Positions 1-6,332 of a stretch of DNA of 10,964 nt are shown in pieces. Origin of the DNA: CAZTHC01 sp964613425 (lineage in GTDB: Bacteria > Bacillota > Clostridia > TANB77 > CAG-508); assembly GCA_964613425.1 (NCBI GenBank), contig CAZTHC010000035.1, forward strand, positions 1 to 10,964. Direction: 5' to 3'. A program made the translations under genes and the position numbers. Within the stretch, counting starts at the first letter, position 1. Every line of letters starts with the position of its first letter. Under the pieces are notes generated by a model. That model ran no database searches. It was not told where the DNA came from and worked only from the letters and a program-made list of their open reading frames with translations.

Positions 1-431
1 GCAAATATAGTTTTTCTAATCATATCTTTTAAAACATTTTGTTCTATTTCTATAGAATTTTCTATATCTATTTTAGGTAATTCTGGAAATTCTTCAGGAT
101 TCATTGTTGCTAATTTATATAAAGAACCTTCACATTCAATTACTAATAAATTATTTTCATTCAAAACTATTTCTATATTAGTATTAGGTAATTTTCTTAT
201 TATTTCACTAAACATTATAGCATTTACAACTGTACTACCTTGTTCTTCTACATCACATTCCATAACATATTCTATACCTATTTCTAAATCATATGTAGTT
301 AATTTTATTTCTTTATCATTTGTTTGAATAAGTATACCTTCTAATATAGGCATTGTTGTTTTACTAGCAACTCCTTTTACTACGGAATTAATAGCTTTAA
401 TAATTTTTTCTTTTTCACAAGTAAATTTCAT
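1..431 (-). CDS. dnaN: DNA polymerase III beta sliding clamp (partial, 5' part)
   Basis: This encodes the N-terminal 143 residues of the beta clamp, the ring that tethers the replicative polymerase to DNA and recruits other factors. The translation begins MKFTCEKEKIIKAINSVVKG and continues through features typical of clamp domain 1: SKTTMPILEGILIQ, LTTYDLEIGIE and the stretch LATMNPEEFPELPK. The gene reads toward position 1 and is cut by the window edge, so the rest of domain 1 onward is outside. The ATG lies at 429-431 on the minus strand with a strong AGGAG ribosome-binding site just upstream (about 437-443). It follows dnaA on the same strand after a 330-base gap, the usual dnaA-dnaN order. 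I saw no separate clear promoter, so cotranscription with dnaA is possible but inferred. Confidence 0.97.
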   Translation of the reverse strand, partial: MKFTCEKEKIIKAINSVVKGVASKTTMPILEGILIQTNDKEIKLTTYDLEIGIEYVMECDVEEQGSTVVNAIMFSEIIRKLPNTNIEIVLNENNLLVIECEGSLYKLATMNPEEFPELPKIDIENSIEIEQNVLKDMIRKTIF

Positions 432-761
432 TGAACTCTCTCCTTTATATATATATTAATAATTATAGTATTATTAGTATTAGGTGTTGTGGATTATGTG
501 GAAAACTCATAAACTTTGCAATTTCCGTAAAAAAACTCGTGTGAATAAATATGTTAATAAGTAAGTATGTTATACACAATTAATTTTTTTACATATTGAT
601 AATTTGTTATAAACAGAATATAAACAGTATTATAAACAATACCTTGTGAATATCTTATGTCTTAGTTCCGTAAGAATAAAAAGAAAAATTTTAAACAAAC
701 GAAAGTTTAACAAACAATATTTTTTATAAAAGTCTAATAAATGTTTATATTAAAGAAAATT
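432..761. other. oriC sub-region between dnaA and dnaN (DnaA boxes plus unwinding element)
   Basis: This 330-base non-coding gap holds several 9-mers within one mismatch of the DnaA box TTATCCACA. Two directly abut on the minus strand at 488-496 (TAATCCACA) and 497-505 (TTTTCCACA). Another lies at 540-548 (TTATTCACA, minus) and one at 570-578 (TTATACACA, plus). Weaker two-mismatch copies (TTATAAACA) sit at 607-615 and 630-638. Read in the dnaA-to-dnaN direction, the paired boxes are followed by ACAC and six trinucleotides, then a run of A and T up to the dnaN ribosome-binding site. This matches the B. subtilis basal unwinding element layout. A weak 6-bp hairpin (691-696 with 705-710) precedes a T-rich run on the minus strand and could be a poor dnaA terminator. 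The octamer TTCCGTAA occurs twice (523-530, 666-673). No gene is visible here. Confidence 0.8.
466..505 (-). promoter_or_regulatory. Putative DnaA-trio unwinding element with paired DnaA boxes
   Basis: On the minus strand the order is box TTTTCCACA, box TAATCCACA, spacer ACAC, then six in-phase trinucleotides CTA ATA CTA ATA ATA CTA (483 down to 466). An AT-only tract of about 20 bases continues to the dnaN ribosome-binding site. In B. subtilis, DnaA bound at such boxes extends as a filament onto repeated trinucleotides of one strand (3'-GAT type) and opens the duplex. The similarity of order, phase and location is direct; the function is inferred. Half of the trinucleotides are ATA rather than CTA, so the motif is imperfect. 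Confidence 0.6.
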
Positions 762-2102
762 TTATTTGTTTCTATTTAAAATTATACTTTTAACACTTTC
801 CACAATTGATTTAGTATTTGAATTATCTTTTAATTCTTGTTCTATTTTATTATAGGCATGCATTACAGTTGAATGATCTCTTTTTCCAAAAGATTTACCT
901 ATTTCAGGAAAAGATTCATGTATAATAACTCTAGAAAGATACATTGCTATTTGCCTTGGATATGCAATATCATTAGATCTTTTAGAACTTTTTAAATCTG
1001 CAATACTTATATTAAAATATTTACAAACAATATCTTGTATATTAGAAATAGAAACAACATTGTCTTTTTGAAGTATTATATCATTTATAGCTTTTTCTGC
1101 CATTTCCATTGTAATACTAGTATGAGTTAGAGTTGAATGAGCAATTAATTTATTAAAAACACCTTCTAATTCTCTAATATTTGAATCTATTTTTGTAGCA
1201 ATATTAGATAAAATATCGTCATTAATAAAAACATTTTCTTCATCTCTTTTTTTTCTTAATATGGCTAATCTTGTTTCATAATCTGCCATAGAGACATCTG
1301 CAATAAGTCCCCATTCAAATCTAGATTTTAATCTATCTTCTAAAAGAGGAATATCTCTAGGGGGTCTATCACTAGAAATTATAATTTGCTTACCACTCTC
1401 ATGTAATGTATTAAAAGTATGAAAAAATTCTTCTTGAATTCTTTCTTTTCCAGCAATAAATTGAATATCATCTATTAATAATACATCTATATTTCTATAT
1501 TTATTTCTAAATTTTTCATTTGTATTATCTTTAATAGCATTTATAAATTCATTTGTAAATTTCTCAGAAGTAACATATAAAATATTAGCACTCTTATTTG
1601 CTTTTAATATTTCATTTCCAATTGCATGCATTAAATGAGTTTTTCCTAATCCTACTCTACCATATAAAAATAGTGGATTATATGAGGTTGCTGGTGATTC
1701 TGCTACTGCAAATGATGCAGCATGTGCAAATCTATTGTTATCCCCTACAACGAAAGTTTCAAAAGTATATTTTGGATTTAAAAAAGAATTAGAATAACCA
1801 TAACTATTATCTATAGTATTTTTTGCATATTTTATTTCATCTTCTAGAGAATTATCTTCAGTTATAATTTTTAAAATACACTTTTTTTGTAATATATATG
1901 AAAATGTATTTGCAATTAAATCTTGATATCTTGATAAAATAGCATCTCTTTTAAAATCATCTTCTGCAATAAGTACAATAGTATTATCTGATATATTCTT
2001 AATTTTTAAAGGTTGAATCCATGTTTGATAAGATATACTTGTTGTTTCACTTTTTAATAATTCTTTTGCTTCATTTAAAATTTCTTCAAAATTGTTTTGC
2101 AT
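762..2102 (-). CDS. dnaA: Chromosomal replication initiator protein DnaA
   Basis: DnaA is the AAA+ ATPase that binds oriC boxes, opens the origin and loads the helicase. With the ATG at 2100-2102 the protein is 446 residues, a normal family length. Domain I covers about residues 1-85 and includes the conserved TWIQPL segment. A linker follows, then the AAA+ domain with Walker A GRVGLGKT (148-155), Walker B LLIDDIQF (208-215) and SSDRPP (243-248). The C-terminal DNA-binding domain carries the signature GKRDHSTVMHA (406-416). A GTG at 2144 would add 14 residues, but it has no convincing ribosome-binding site and overlaps DnaA boxes. The ATG has AAAGGA upstream, although about 12 bases away, which is long. 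The boxes immediately upstream suggest autoregulation, as is usual for dnaA. Start choice is fairly, not fully, certain. Confidence 0.97.
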   Translation of the reverse strand: MQNNFEEILNEAKELLKSETTSISYQTWIQPLKIKNISDNTIVLIAEDDFKRDAILSRYQDLIANTFSYILQKKCILKIITEDNSLEDEIKYAKNTIDNSYGYSNSFLNPKYTFETFVVGDNNRFAHAASFAVAESPATSYNPLFLYGRVGLGKTHLMHAIGNEILKANKSANILYVTSEKFTNEFINAIKDNTNEKFRNKYRNIDVLLIDDIQFIAGKERIQEEFFHTFNTLHESGKQIIISSDRPPRDIPLLEDRLKSRFEWGLIADVSMADYETRLAILRKKRDEENVFINDDILSNIATKIDSNIRELEGVFNKLIAHSTLTHTSITMEMAEKAINDIILQKDNVVSISNIQDIVCKYFNISIADLKSSKRSNDIAYPRQIAMYLSRVIIHESFPEIGKSFGKRDHSTVMHAYNKIEQELKDNSNTKSIVESVKSIILNRNK

Positions 2103-2370
2103 AAAAAAATTCAATCCTTTCAAATTATCCACAGTTTTATCCACATTTACCCACAGCTTTTTACTAAAAAATTAGTATATCAATGAATTAATAAAAAAAA
2201 GTTATTAACAATATGTAAAAATTAAAACCGTGAAAGCCTTATTTCCCTATTAATTTCATATAATATCAAAAATAAATGAAATAAGCAATAACAAAATGAA
2301 ATATTTTTTAAAAAATTGTGGATAAGTTTAAATTAAATTTACATAAATAATAAAAAAATATAAAAAAATA
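2103..2370. other. oriC sub-region between dnaA and rpmH (DnaA-box cluster)
   Basis: Three plus-strand DnaA boxes are packed just ahead of the dnaA start. TTATCCACA is perfect at 2125-2133 and at 2137-2145, and TTACCCACA (one mismatch) lies at 2147-2155. A fourth, perfect box lies in the opposite orientation at 2317-2325. A weaker TTATTAACA is at 2202-2210. The remainder is very AT-rich and contains a perfect 6-bp inverted repeat with a 4-base loop (2162-2167 with 2172-2177). With the boxes on the other side of dnaA, this gives the bipartite origin architecture known from B. subtilis. The boxes close to the dnaA start are also well placed to regulate dnaA transcription. I found no gene in this gap and no convincing sigma-A promoter for dnaA. 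Confidence 0.8.
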
Positions 2371-2400
2371 TTGACATACTAGTATTATTTAATGTATAAT
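2371..2400 (+). promoter_or_regulatory. Promoter of the rpmH operon (sigma-A type)
   Basis: A perfect -35 hexamer TTGACA (2371-2376) is separated by 18 bases from a perfect -10 TATAAT (2395-2400). Transcription should begin near 2407, giving a leader of about 70 bases before rpmH. It is the strongest promoter-like match in the window and faces away from dnaA. Confidence 0.88.
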
Positions 2401-2478
2401 TGAAACACTTATGATTTTAAAAATATATAGAAATTTTTAATATAAATTTTTTCTATTAAAAATTAAGGAGGTGTAGGC

Positions 2479-2613
2479 ATGAAAAGAACATTTCAACCTA
2501 AAAATAGACAAGAAAAGAAAGAACATGGTTTTTTAAAAAGAATGAAAACTAAAGCAGGAAGAGACGTATTAAAATCTAGAAGATTAAAAGGTAGAAAAAA
2601 ACTTACTGCATAA
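2479..2613 (+). CDS. rpmH: 50S ribosomal protein L34
   Basis: This is a 44-residue, very basic protein of the large ribosomal subunit, at the usual length for L34. It begins MKRTFQPKNRQEKKEHGFL, continues with the family core KRMKTKAGRDVLKSRR and ends LKGRKKLTA, all close to the L34 consensus. The ribosome-binding site AAGGAGGTG (2465-2473) is near perfect and well spaced before the ATG at 2479. It is the first gene after the strong promoter at 2371-2400 and is followed by a hairpin that may reduce read-through into rnpA. Position beside dnaA is conserved across most bacteria. Confidence 0.98.
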   Translation: MKRTFQPKNRQEKKEHGFLKRMKTKAGRDVLKSRRLKGRKKLTA

Positions 2614-2618
2614 ATTAG

Positions 2619-2647
2619 AGGCCGCGATATATAAGTGGCCTTTATTT
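2619..2647 (+). terminator. Attenuator-like hairpin between rpmH and rnpA
   Basis: AGGCCGC (2619-2625) pairs with GTGGCCT (2635-2641) through seven base pairs including one G-U, with a 9-base AT-rich loop, and is followed by TTTATTT. The GC-rich stem stands out in AT-rich surroundings. Because rnpA has no obvious promoter of its own, partial termination that lowers rnpA output relative to rpmH is the likely role; this is inferred. Confidence 0.7.
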
Positions 2648-2682
2648 CTATCAATTTATAAATAACGTAGAGGATTATAAAA

Positions 2683-3021
2683 ATGAACAAAACCAAAATA
2701 ATTAAAAAAAATTATGAATTTAAAAGAATTATAACAAGAGGATCTAAATTTTACGGAAAATATATAACAGTATATTTAATAAAAAATAATTCTTATTTTA
2801 ATTATTTAGGAATTGCTGTTAGTAAAAAAACATGTAATGCAGTATATAGAAATAAAATAAAGAGATTAATTAGAGAAACATATAGAATAAATGAAGAAAA
2901 TTTTAATTATGGAAAAAGTTTAATTATTTTAGTAAATAGAAATATAAAAATTGAAGATATAAACTATTATAGTATTAAAAATGATATTGAAAATATAATT
3001 AAAAAAATTAATAACAATTAA
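2683..3021 (+). CDS. rnpA: Ribonuclease P protein component
   Basis: This 112-residue basic protein is the protein subunit of RNase P, which assists the catalytic RNA in removing 5' leaders from precursor tRNAs. Residues 9-16 (KNYEFKRI) fit the N-terminal cleft region. The family signature RNKIKRLIRE lies at 56-65, preceded by GIAVSKKTCNAVY. A cysteine (51) sits where glycine is more usual in the KKxGNA segment. The ATG at 2683 has GAGG at 2670-2673 as ribosome-binding site. The gene lies after the rpmH hairpin and 32 bases before yidD, in the conserved rpmH-rnpA-yidD-yidC order. Transcription probably reads through from the rpmH promoter. Confidence 0.96.
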   Translation: MNKTKIIKKNYEFKRIITRGSKFYGKYITVYLIKNNSYFNYLGIAVSKKTCNAVYRNKIKRLIRETYRINEENFNYGKSLIILVNRNIKIEDINYYSIKNDIENIIKKINNN

Positions 3022-3053
3022 AATTCTTTTTGATAAAAATATAAAGGATTAAT

Positions 3054-3272
3054 ATGAAAGCAATAATAATATTTTTGATAAAAATATATAAAAAAACATT
3101 ATCTCCATATTTTGAAAACATAGGGATAAAATGTAAATACTATCCAACATGTTCTGAATATATGGTTCAAGCATTAAATAAATATGGTTTTTTTAAAGGT
3201 TTATCTTTAGGAATAATTAGAGTATTTAAATGTAATCCTTTTTCAAAAGGTGGATATGATCCATTAAAATAA
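3054..3272 (+). CDS. yidD: Membrane protein insertion efficiency factor YidD
   Basis: A 72-residue member of the YidD family, small membrane-associated proteins that help insert membrane proteins together with YidC; the mechanism is not well established. The N-terminus is hydrophobic (AIIIFLIKIY). Family landmarks follow: SPYF (17-20), CKYYPTCSEY (27-36) with two conserved cysteines (27, 33), a third cysteine at 60 (KCNPF), and the terminal GGYDP (66-70). The length is typical. AAAGGA at 3042-3047 serves as ribosome-binding site for the ATG at 3054. It lies 14 bases before yidC, consistent with a single transcript. Confidence 0.95.
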   Translation: MKAIIIFLIKIYKKTLSPYFENIGIKCKYYPTCSEYMVQALNKYGFFKGLSLGIIRVFKCNPFSKGGYDPLK

Positions 3273-3286
3273 TAGGAGGTATAAAA

Positions 3287-4114
3287 ATGTCATATATAGC
3301 AAATTTATTAGGATATTTATTAAATTTTATATATAATTTAGTACAAAATTATGGTATAGCAATAATTATTTTTTCTATATTAACAAAATTAATATTATTG
3401 CCGTTTTCAATAAAACAACAAAAAACAATGAAGAAAACATCAAAAATACAAGGAGAATCTAAAAGAATACAATCTTTATATAAAAATGATCCACAAAAAA
3501 TGAATCAAGAAATTATGGAATTGTATAAAAGAGAAAAAATGAGTCCTTTTAGTGGTTGTATTACTTCAATATTACAAATAGTATTAGTACTTGCAATGTT
3601 TTATTTAGTAAAAAGTCCATTAACTTTTATGAAAAAAATTGATACAACAACAATTAATAACTATGTAAATGAAATGCAAGAACAAAATATAGAAATAAAT
3701 AAAGCTTATCCAGAAATAACAATAATTAAAGAAAAAGGAAATAATCCAGATATAAATATTAATATGAATTTGTTTGGAATAGATTTAAGCAGTGTTCCTT
3801 CTGGAGATTTAAAAGATTACAAAGTATATATAATTCCAGTTTTATATATATTATCATCAATTGTTTCTATGAAATTAACAACAAATATGACTAAGAATCA
3901 AAATAAAGAAACTGGAAAAGAAGATGAAATTGATATGACTCAACAAATGAATAAAACAATGACTTGGATGATTCCAATAGCAGCTGTATCTATTGCATTT
4001 GTTGCTCCTCTAGGATTAGCATTATATTGGTTAATGAGTAATATAACAATGATTGTAGAAAGATTATTAATTAATAAATTTATTAAAGATAAGGAGGATG
4101 TTGTTAATGAGTAG
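3287..4114 (+). CDS. yidC: Membrane protein insertase YidC/SpoIIIJ family
   Basis: This 275-residue YidC/Oxa1 insertase helps move proteins into the cytoplasmic membrane, alone or with Sec. An amphipathic N-terminal helix (about 4-20) is followed by hydrophobic segments near 22-42, 92-109, 180-197 and 225-258. Family motifs include LLPFSIKQQKTMKK (37-50), SPFSGCITSILQ (86-97) and PLGLALYW (241-248). A hydrophilic external stretch of about 70 residues (110-178) separates the second and third segments. Lysine 34 occupies the place where many homologues have the groove arginine, keeping the positive charge. I see no lipoprotein signal. The ribosome-binding site AGGAGGT lies 6 bases before the ATG. 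The stop codon overlaps the start of jag by 8 bases, implying translational coupling. Confidence 0.95.
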   Translation: MSYIANLLGYLLNFIYNLVQNYGIAIIIFSILTKLILLPFSIKQQKTMKKTSKIQGESKRIQSLYKNDPQKMNQEIMELYKREKMSPFSGCITSILQIVLVLAMFYLVKSPLTFMKKIDTTTINNYVNEMQEQNIEINKAYPEITIIKEKGNNPDININMNLFGIDLSSVPSGDLKDYKVYIIPVLYILSSIVSMKLTTNMTKNQNKETGKEDEIDMTQQMNKTMTWMIPIAAVSIAFVAPLGLALYWLMSNITMIVERLLINKFIKDKEDVVNE

Positions 4115-4814
4115 AAGTATTATTTCAGAAGGAAAAACAACAAATGAAGCAATTGAAAATGGATTAAAACAATTGAAAGTATCTAAAAATATGGTAGATA
4201 TAAAAGTTTTAGAAAATGAAGATAAAAAGAGCTTTTTTAGTATATTAGCTCCAAGAGTTGTTAAAGTAGAATTAATATTAAAAGAGAATGTAAAAGAAAT
4301 TGCAAAGGAAAAGAGTTTTGAAAAAAACGAGCAAAGAAAATTTAATACAAATTCTGAAGAAATAAAAGATGCAGAGAATGCGATTAAGAATTTTTTAGAT
4401 GTTTTTATACAAAATTTACCAACAAAAGATGTAACATATACTTTAGAAATAAAGGAGTATTGCATATATATTGATTTTCAAGGTAGTGACATTAATTATT
4501 TAATTGGATATAGAGGAGATGTATTAAATTCAGTTCAAAATATTATATCTTCTATAGCAAATAAAAAATCAACAGAAAAGATAAAAGTTTTTGTAGATAT
4601 GCAAGGATACAGAGAAAAAAGAAGAAAATCTTTAGAAGAATTGGCAGTAAAAATATCAAAAACAGTCATTAAAACAGGAAAATCAATAACTTTAGAACCA
4701 ATGACATCTTATGAAAGAAAAATAATACATAGTAAATTACAAGAAAATGATAAGGTAAAAACATTTAGCAAAGGTGAAGACCCTTATAGAAAAGTTGTAA
4801 TATCATTAAAATAA
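4107..4814 (+). CDS. jag: RNA-binding protein Jag/KhpB (Jag-N, KH, R3H domains)
   Basis: A 235-residue RNA-binding protein of the Jag/KhpB (EloR) family, which in Gram-positive bacteria binds transcripts and influences cell elongation and division. The Jag-N domain spans about 1-60 (SIISEGKTTNEAIENGL, then SFFSILAPRVVKVEL). A charged linker (60-90) leads to a KH domain with loop IGYRGD (133-138). A C-terminal R3H domain follows, with ERKIIH (203-208) supplying the arginine and histidine of the motif, ending GEDPYRKVVISLK. I chose ATG 4107 because AAGGAGG (4091-4097) ends 9 bases before it. The in-frame ATG at 4098 directly abuts that site and cannot use it. The start overlaps the end of yidC, the usual yidC-jag arrangement. 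Confidence 0.95.
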   Translation: MSRSIISEGKTTNEAIENGLKQLKVSKNMVDIKVLENEDKKSFFSILAPRVVKVELILKENVKEIAKEKSFEKNEQRKFNTNSEEIKDAENAIKNFLDVFIQNLPTKDVTYTLEIKEYCIYIDFQGSDINYLIGYRGDVLNSVQNIISSIANKKSTEKIKVFVDMQGYREKRRKSLEELAVKISKTVIKTGKSITLEPMTSYERKIIHSKLQENDKVKTFSKGEDPYRKVVISLK

Positions 4815-4844
4815 TTAAAATTAACTATATTATATAAGAATTGT

Positions 4845-4875
4845 AAAAGGGTCGATTTTATTATCGACCTTTTTT
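4845..4875 (+). terminator. Rho-independent terminator after jag
   Basis: GGTCGAT (4850-4856) pairs perfectly with ATCGACC (4863-4869) around a 6-base loop. The stem can extend outward through a G-U pair and A-T pairs, and six T follow. The symmetrical A run on the left means it could work in both directions. It closes the rpmH-jag unit, so mnmE may depend on read-through or on a promoter I could not identify convincingly. Confidence 0.85.
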
Positions 4876-4893
4876 ATAGAGAAAGGATAAAAA

Positions 4894-6255
4894 ATGTCAA
4901 CAATAGTAGCAATTTCTACAGCTCCAGGCATTGGAGGTATTGGAATAATAAGAATGAGTGGAAAAGAATGTTTTAAAATACTAGAAAAAATATTTATTCC
5001 AAAGCAAAAAAATATTGAAATAAAGGGATATAGCATTAAGTATGGAAATATTATCGATAATGATAAAAAAATTGATGAAGTATTAGTTTCATATTTTTTA
5101 GAACCTAAAAGTTATACAACAGAAAATATGTGTGAAATAAATTCACATGGTGGAAATGTAGTAATGCAAAAAATAGTAGAGCTATGCTTGAAAAATGGAG
5201 CTGTAATGGCAGAACCAGGGGAATTTACTAAAAGGGCATTTTTAAACGGAAGAATCGATTTAACACAGGCTGAATCAGTAATTGATATAATTAATTCTAA
5301 AACAGAAAAAGAAGCACAAGCTTCAATTAATCAATTAGAAGGTTTTTTATCTAAAAAGATTAAAGAAATTAAACAAGATATATTAGATATTATGGTTGAT
5401 ATAGAAGCTTCAATAGATTATCCAGAATATGATATAGAAGAAGTAACAAATAGAAAAACTTTAGAAAAACTTGAAGGTATAGAGCTTAAGCTTAAAGAAT
5501 TGAGTAATAGTTTTGAAAATGGTAAAATTTTAAGAGATGGGATAAAAACTGCTATTATTGGTAGCCCAAATGCTGGAAAATCATCTTTATTAAACGCCAT
5601 TTTAAAAGAAGAAAGAGCTATAGTAACAGAATATGCTGGTACAACGAGAGATACCATAGAGGAATTTGTAACAATTAATGGAATTCCTTTAAAAATCATA
5701 GATACTGCCGGAATTAGAAAAACAGATGATGCTATAGAACAAATGGGAATAAAAAAATCTAAAAAAATTGCAGAGGAAAGTGAATTAATTATTGCAATTT
5801 TTGATGCAAGTAAAGAGTTAAATGAAGAAGATAAAGAAATTTTAGAGATAGTTAAAAATAAAAATGCTATAATTATATTAAACAAAATTGATTTAATTGA
5901 TAATTTAGAAATAAAAGAAGAAATAAAAAATGCAGGAAAAGATATTATAGAAATATCTGCATTAAAAAAACAGGGAATTTTAGATATATATTCAAAAATT
6001 TCTGAAATGTATCAAATTAATAAAATAAACTTGGAAAGTGATACAATAATAACAAATGCAAGACACAAAAGTTTAATAGATCAAGCTATAATAGATTTGA
6101 AAGAAACAAAGAAAACTCTTAATAATAATATGCCAATAGATATATGTGCTATAAGTATAAAAAACATATTAGAAAAATTAAGTAAGATTACAGGCGAGAG
6201 CGTTTCAGAAGATATAATAAAAGAAATTTTCTCTAAATTCTGTTTAGGAAAATAA
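4894..6255 (+). CDS. mnmE: tRNA modification GTPase MnmE (TrmE)
   Basis: MnmE is a GTPase that works in a complex with MnmG to build the carboxymethylaminomethyl or related group on uridine 34 of certain tRNAs, using a folate one-carbon donor. The protein has 453 residues, typical for the family. The N-terminal folate-binding domain begins with ISTAPGIGGIGIIR. The inserted G domain has G1 GSPNAGKSS (223-231), including Asn226, equivalent to the potassium-binding asparagine of the E. coli enzyme. It also has GTTRDT (249-254), DTAGIR (270-275) and NKID (330-333). The C-terminal CLGK (450-453) is the catalytic cysteine motif, often CIGK. GAAAGGA (4881-4887) precedes the ATG. It lies 77 bases before its partner mnmG, the conserved arrangement. 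Confidence 0.98.
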   Translation: MSTIVAISTAPGIGGIGIIRMSGKECFKILEKIFIPKQKNIEIKGYSIKYGNIIDNDKKIDEVLVSYFLEPKSYTTENMCEINSHGGNVVMQKIVELCLKNGAVMAEPGEFTKRAFLNGRIDLTQAESVIDIINSKTEKEAQASINQLEGFLSKKIKEIKQDILDIMVDIEASIDYPEYDIEEVTNRKTLEKLEGIELKLKELSNSFENGKILRDGIKTAIIGSPNAGKSSLLNAILKEERAIVTEYAGTTRDTIEEFVTINGIPLKIIDTAGIRKTDDAIEQMGIKKSKKIAEESELIIAIFDASKELNEEDKEILEIVKNKNAIIILNKIDLIDNLEIKEEIKNAGKDIIEISALKKQGILDIYSKISEMYQINKINLESDTIITNARHKSLIDQAIIDLKETKKTLNNNMPIDICAISIKNILEKLSKITGESVSEDIIKEIFSKFCLGK

Positions 6256-6332
6256 TTGTCAAAAAGGTTTAGCAAACATTAATTTTTGTTTCACAAAAAA
6301 CAGAGATGTTTTAAGAAAGGAAGTAATATAAA

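Noticed and set aside
2043..2058. parS-like word TGTTTCAC inside dnaA
   Set aside because: Only the left half matches; the right half is T-rich coding sequence with no resemblance.
2103..2144. GTG start giving a 460-residue DnaA
   Set aside because: No ribosome-binding site precedes it, the extra codons coincide with DnaA boxes, and the ATG at 2102 gives the usual family length and N-terminus.
4098..4106. ATG at 4098 as the jag start
   Set aside because: AAGGAGG ends at 4097 with no spacing, so ribosomes positioned by it would use the ATG at 4107.
4815..4849. Promoter for mnmE upstream of the terminator
   Set aside because: TATA-like words occur but no -35 of reasonable quality is spaced correctly.
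5418..5885. Long open frame antisense to mnmE, and other shorter antisense frames inside the genes
   Set aside because: They lie wholly within clearly recognised genes, encode low-complexity hydrophobic sequence typical of antisense AT-rich DNA, and resemble no family I know.
6256..6284. Promoter for mnmG (TTGTCA with TTAATT)
   Set aside because: The -10 matches only three of six positions, which is expected by chance in AT-rich DNA.
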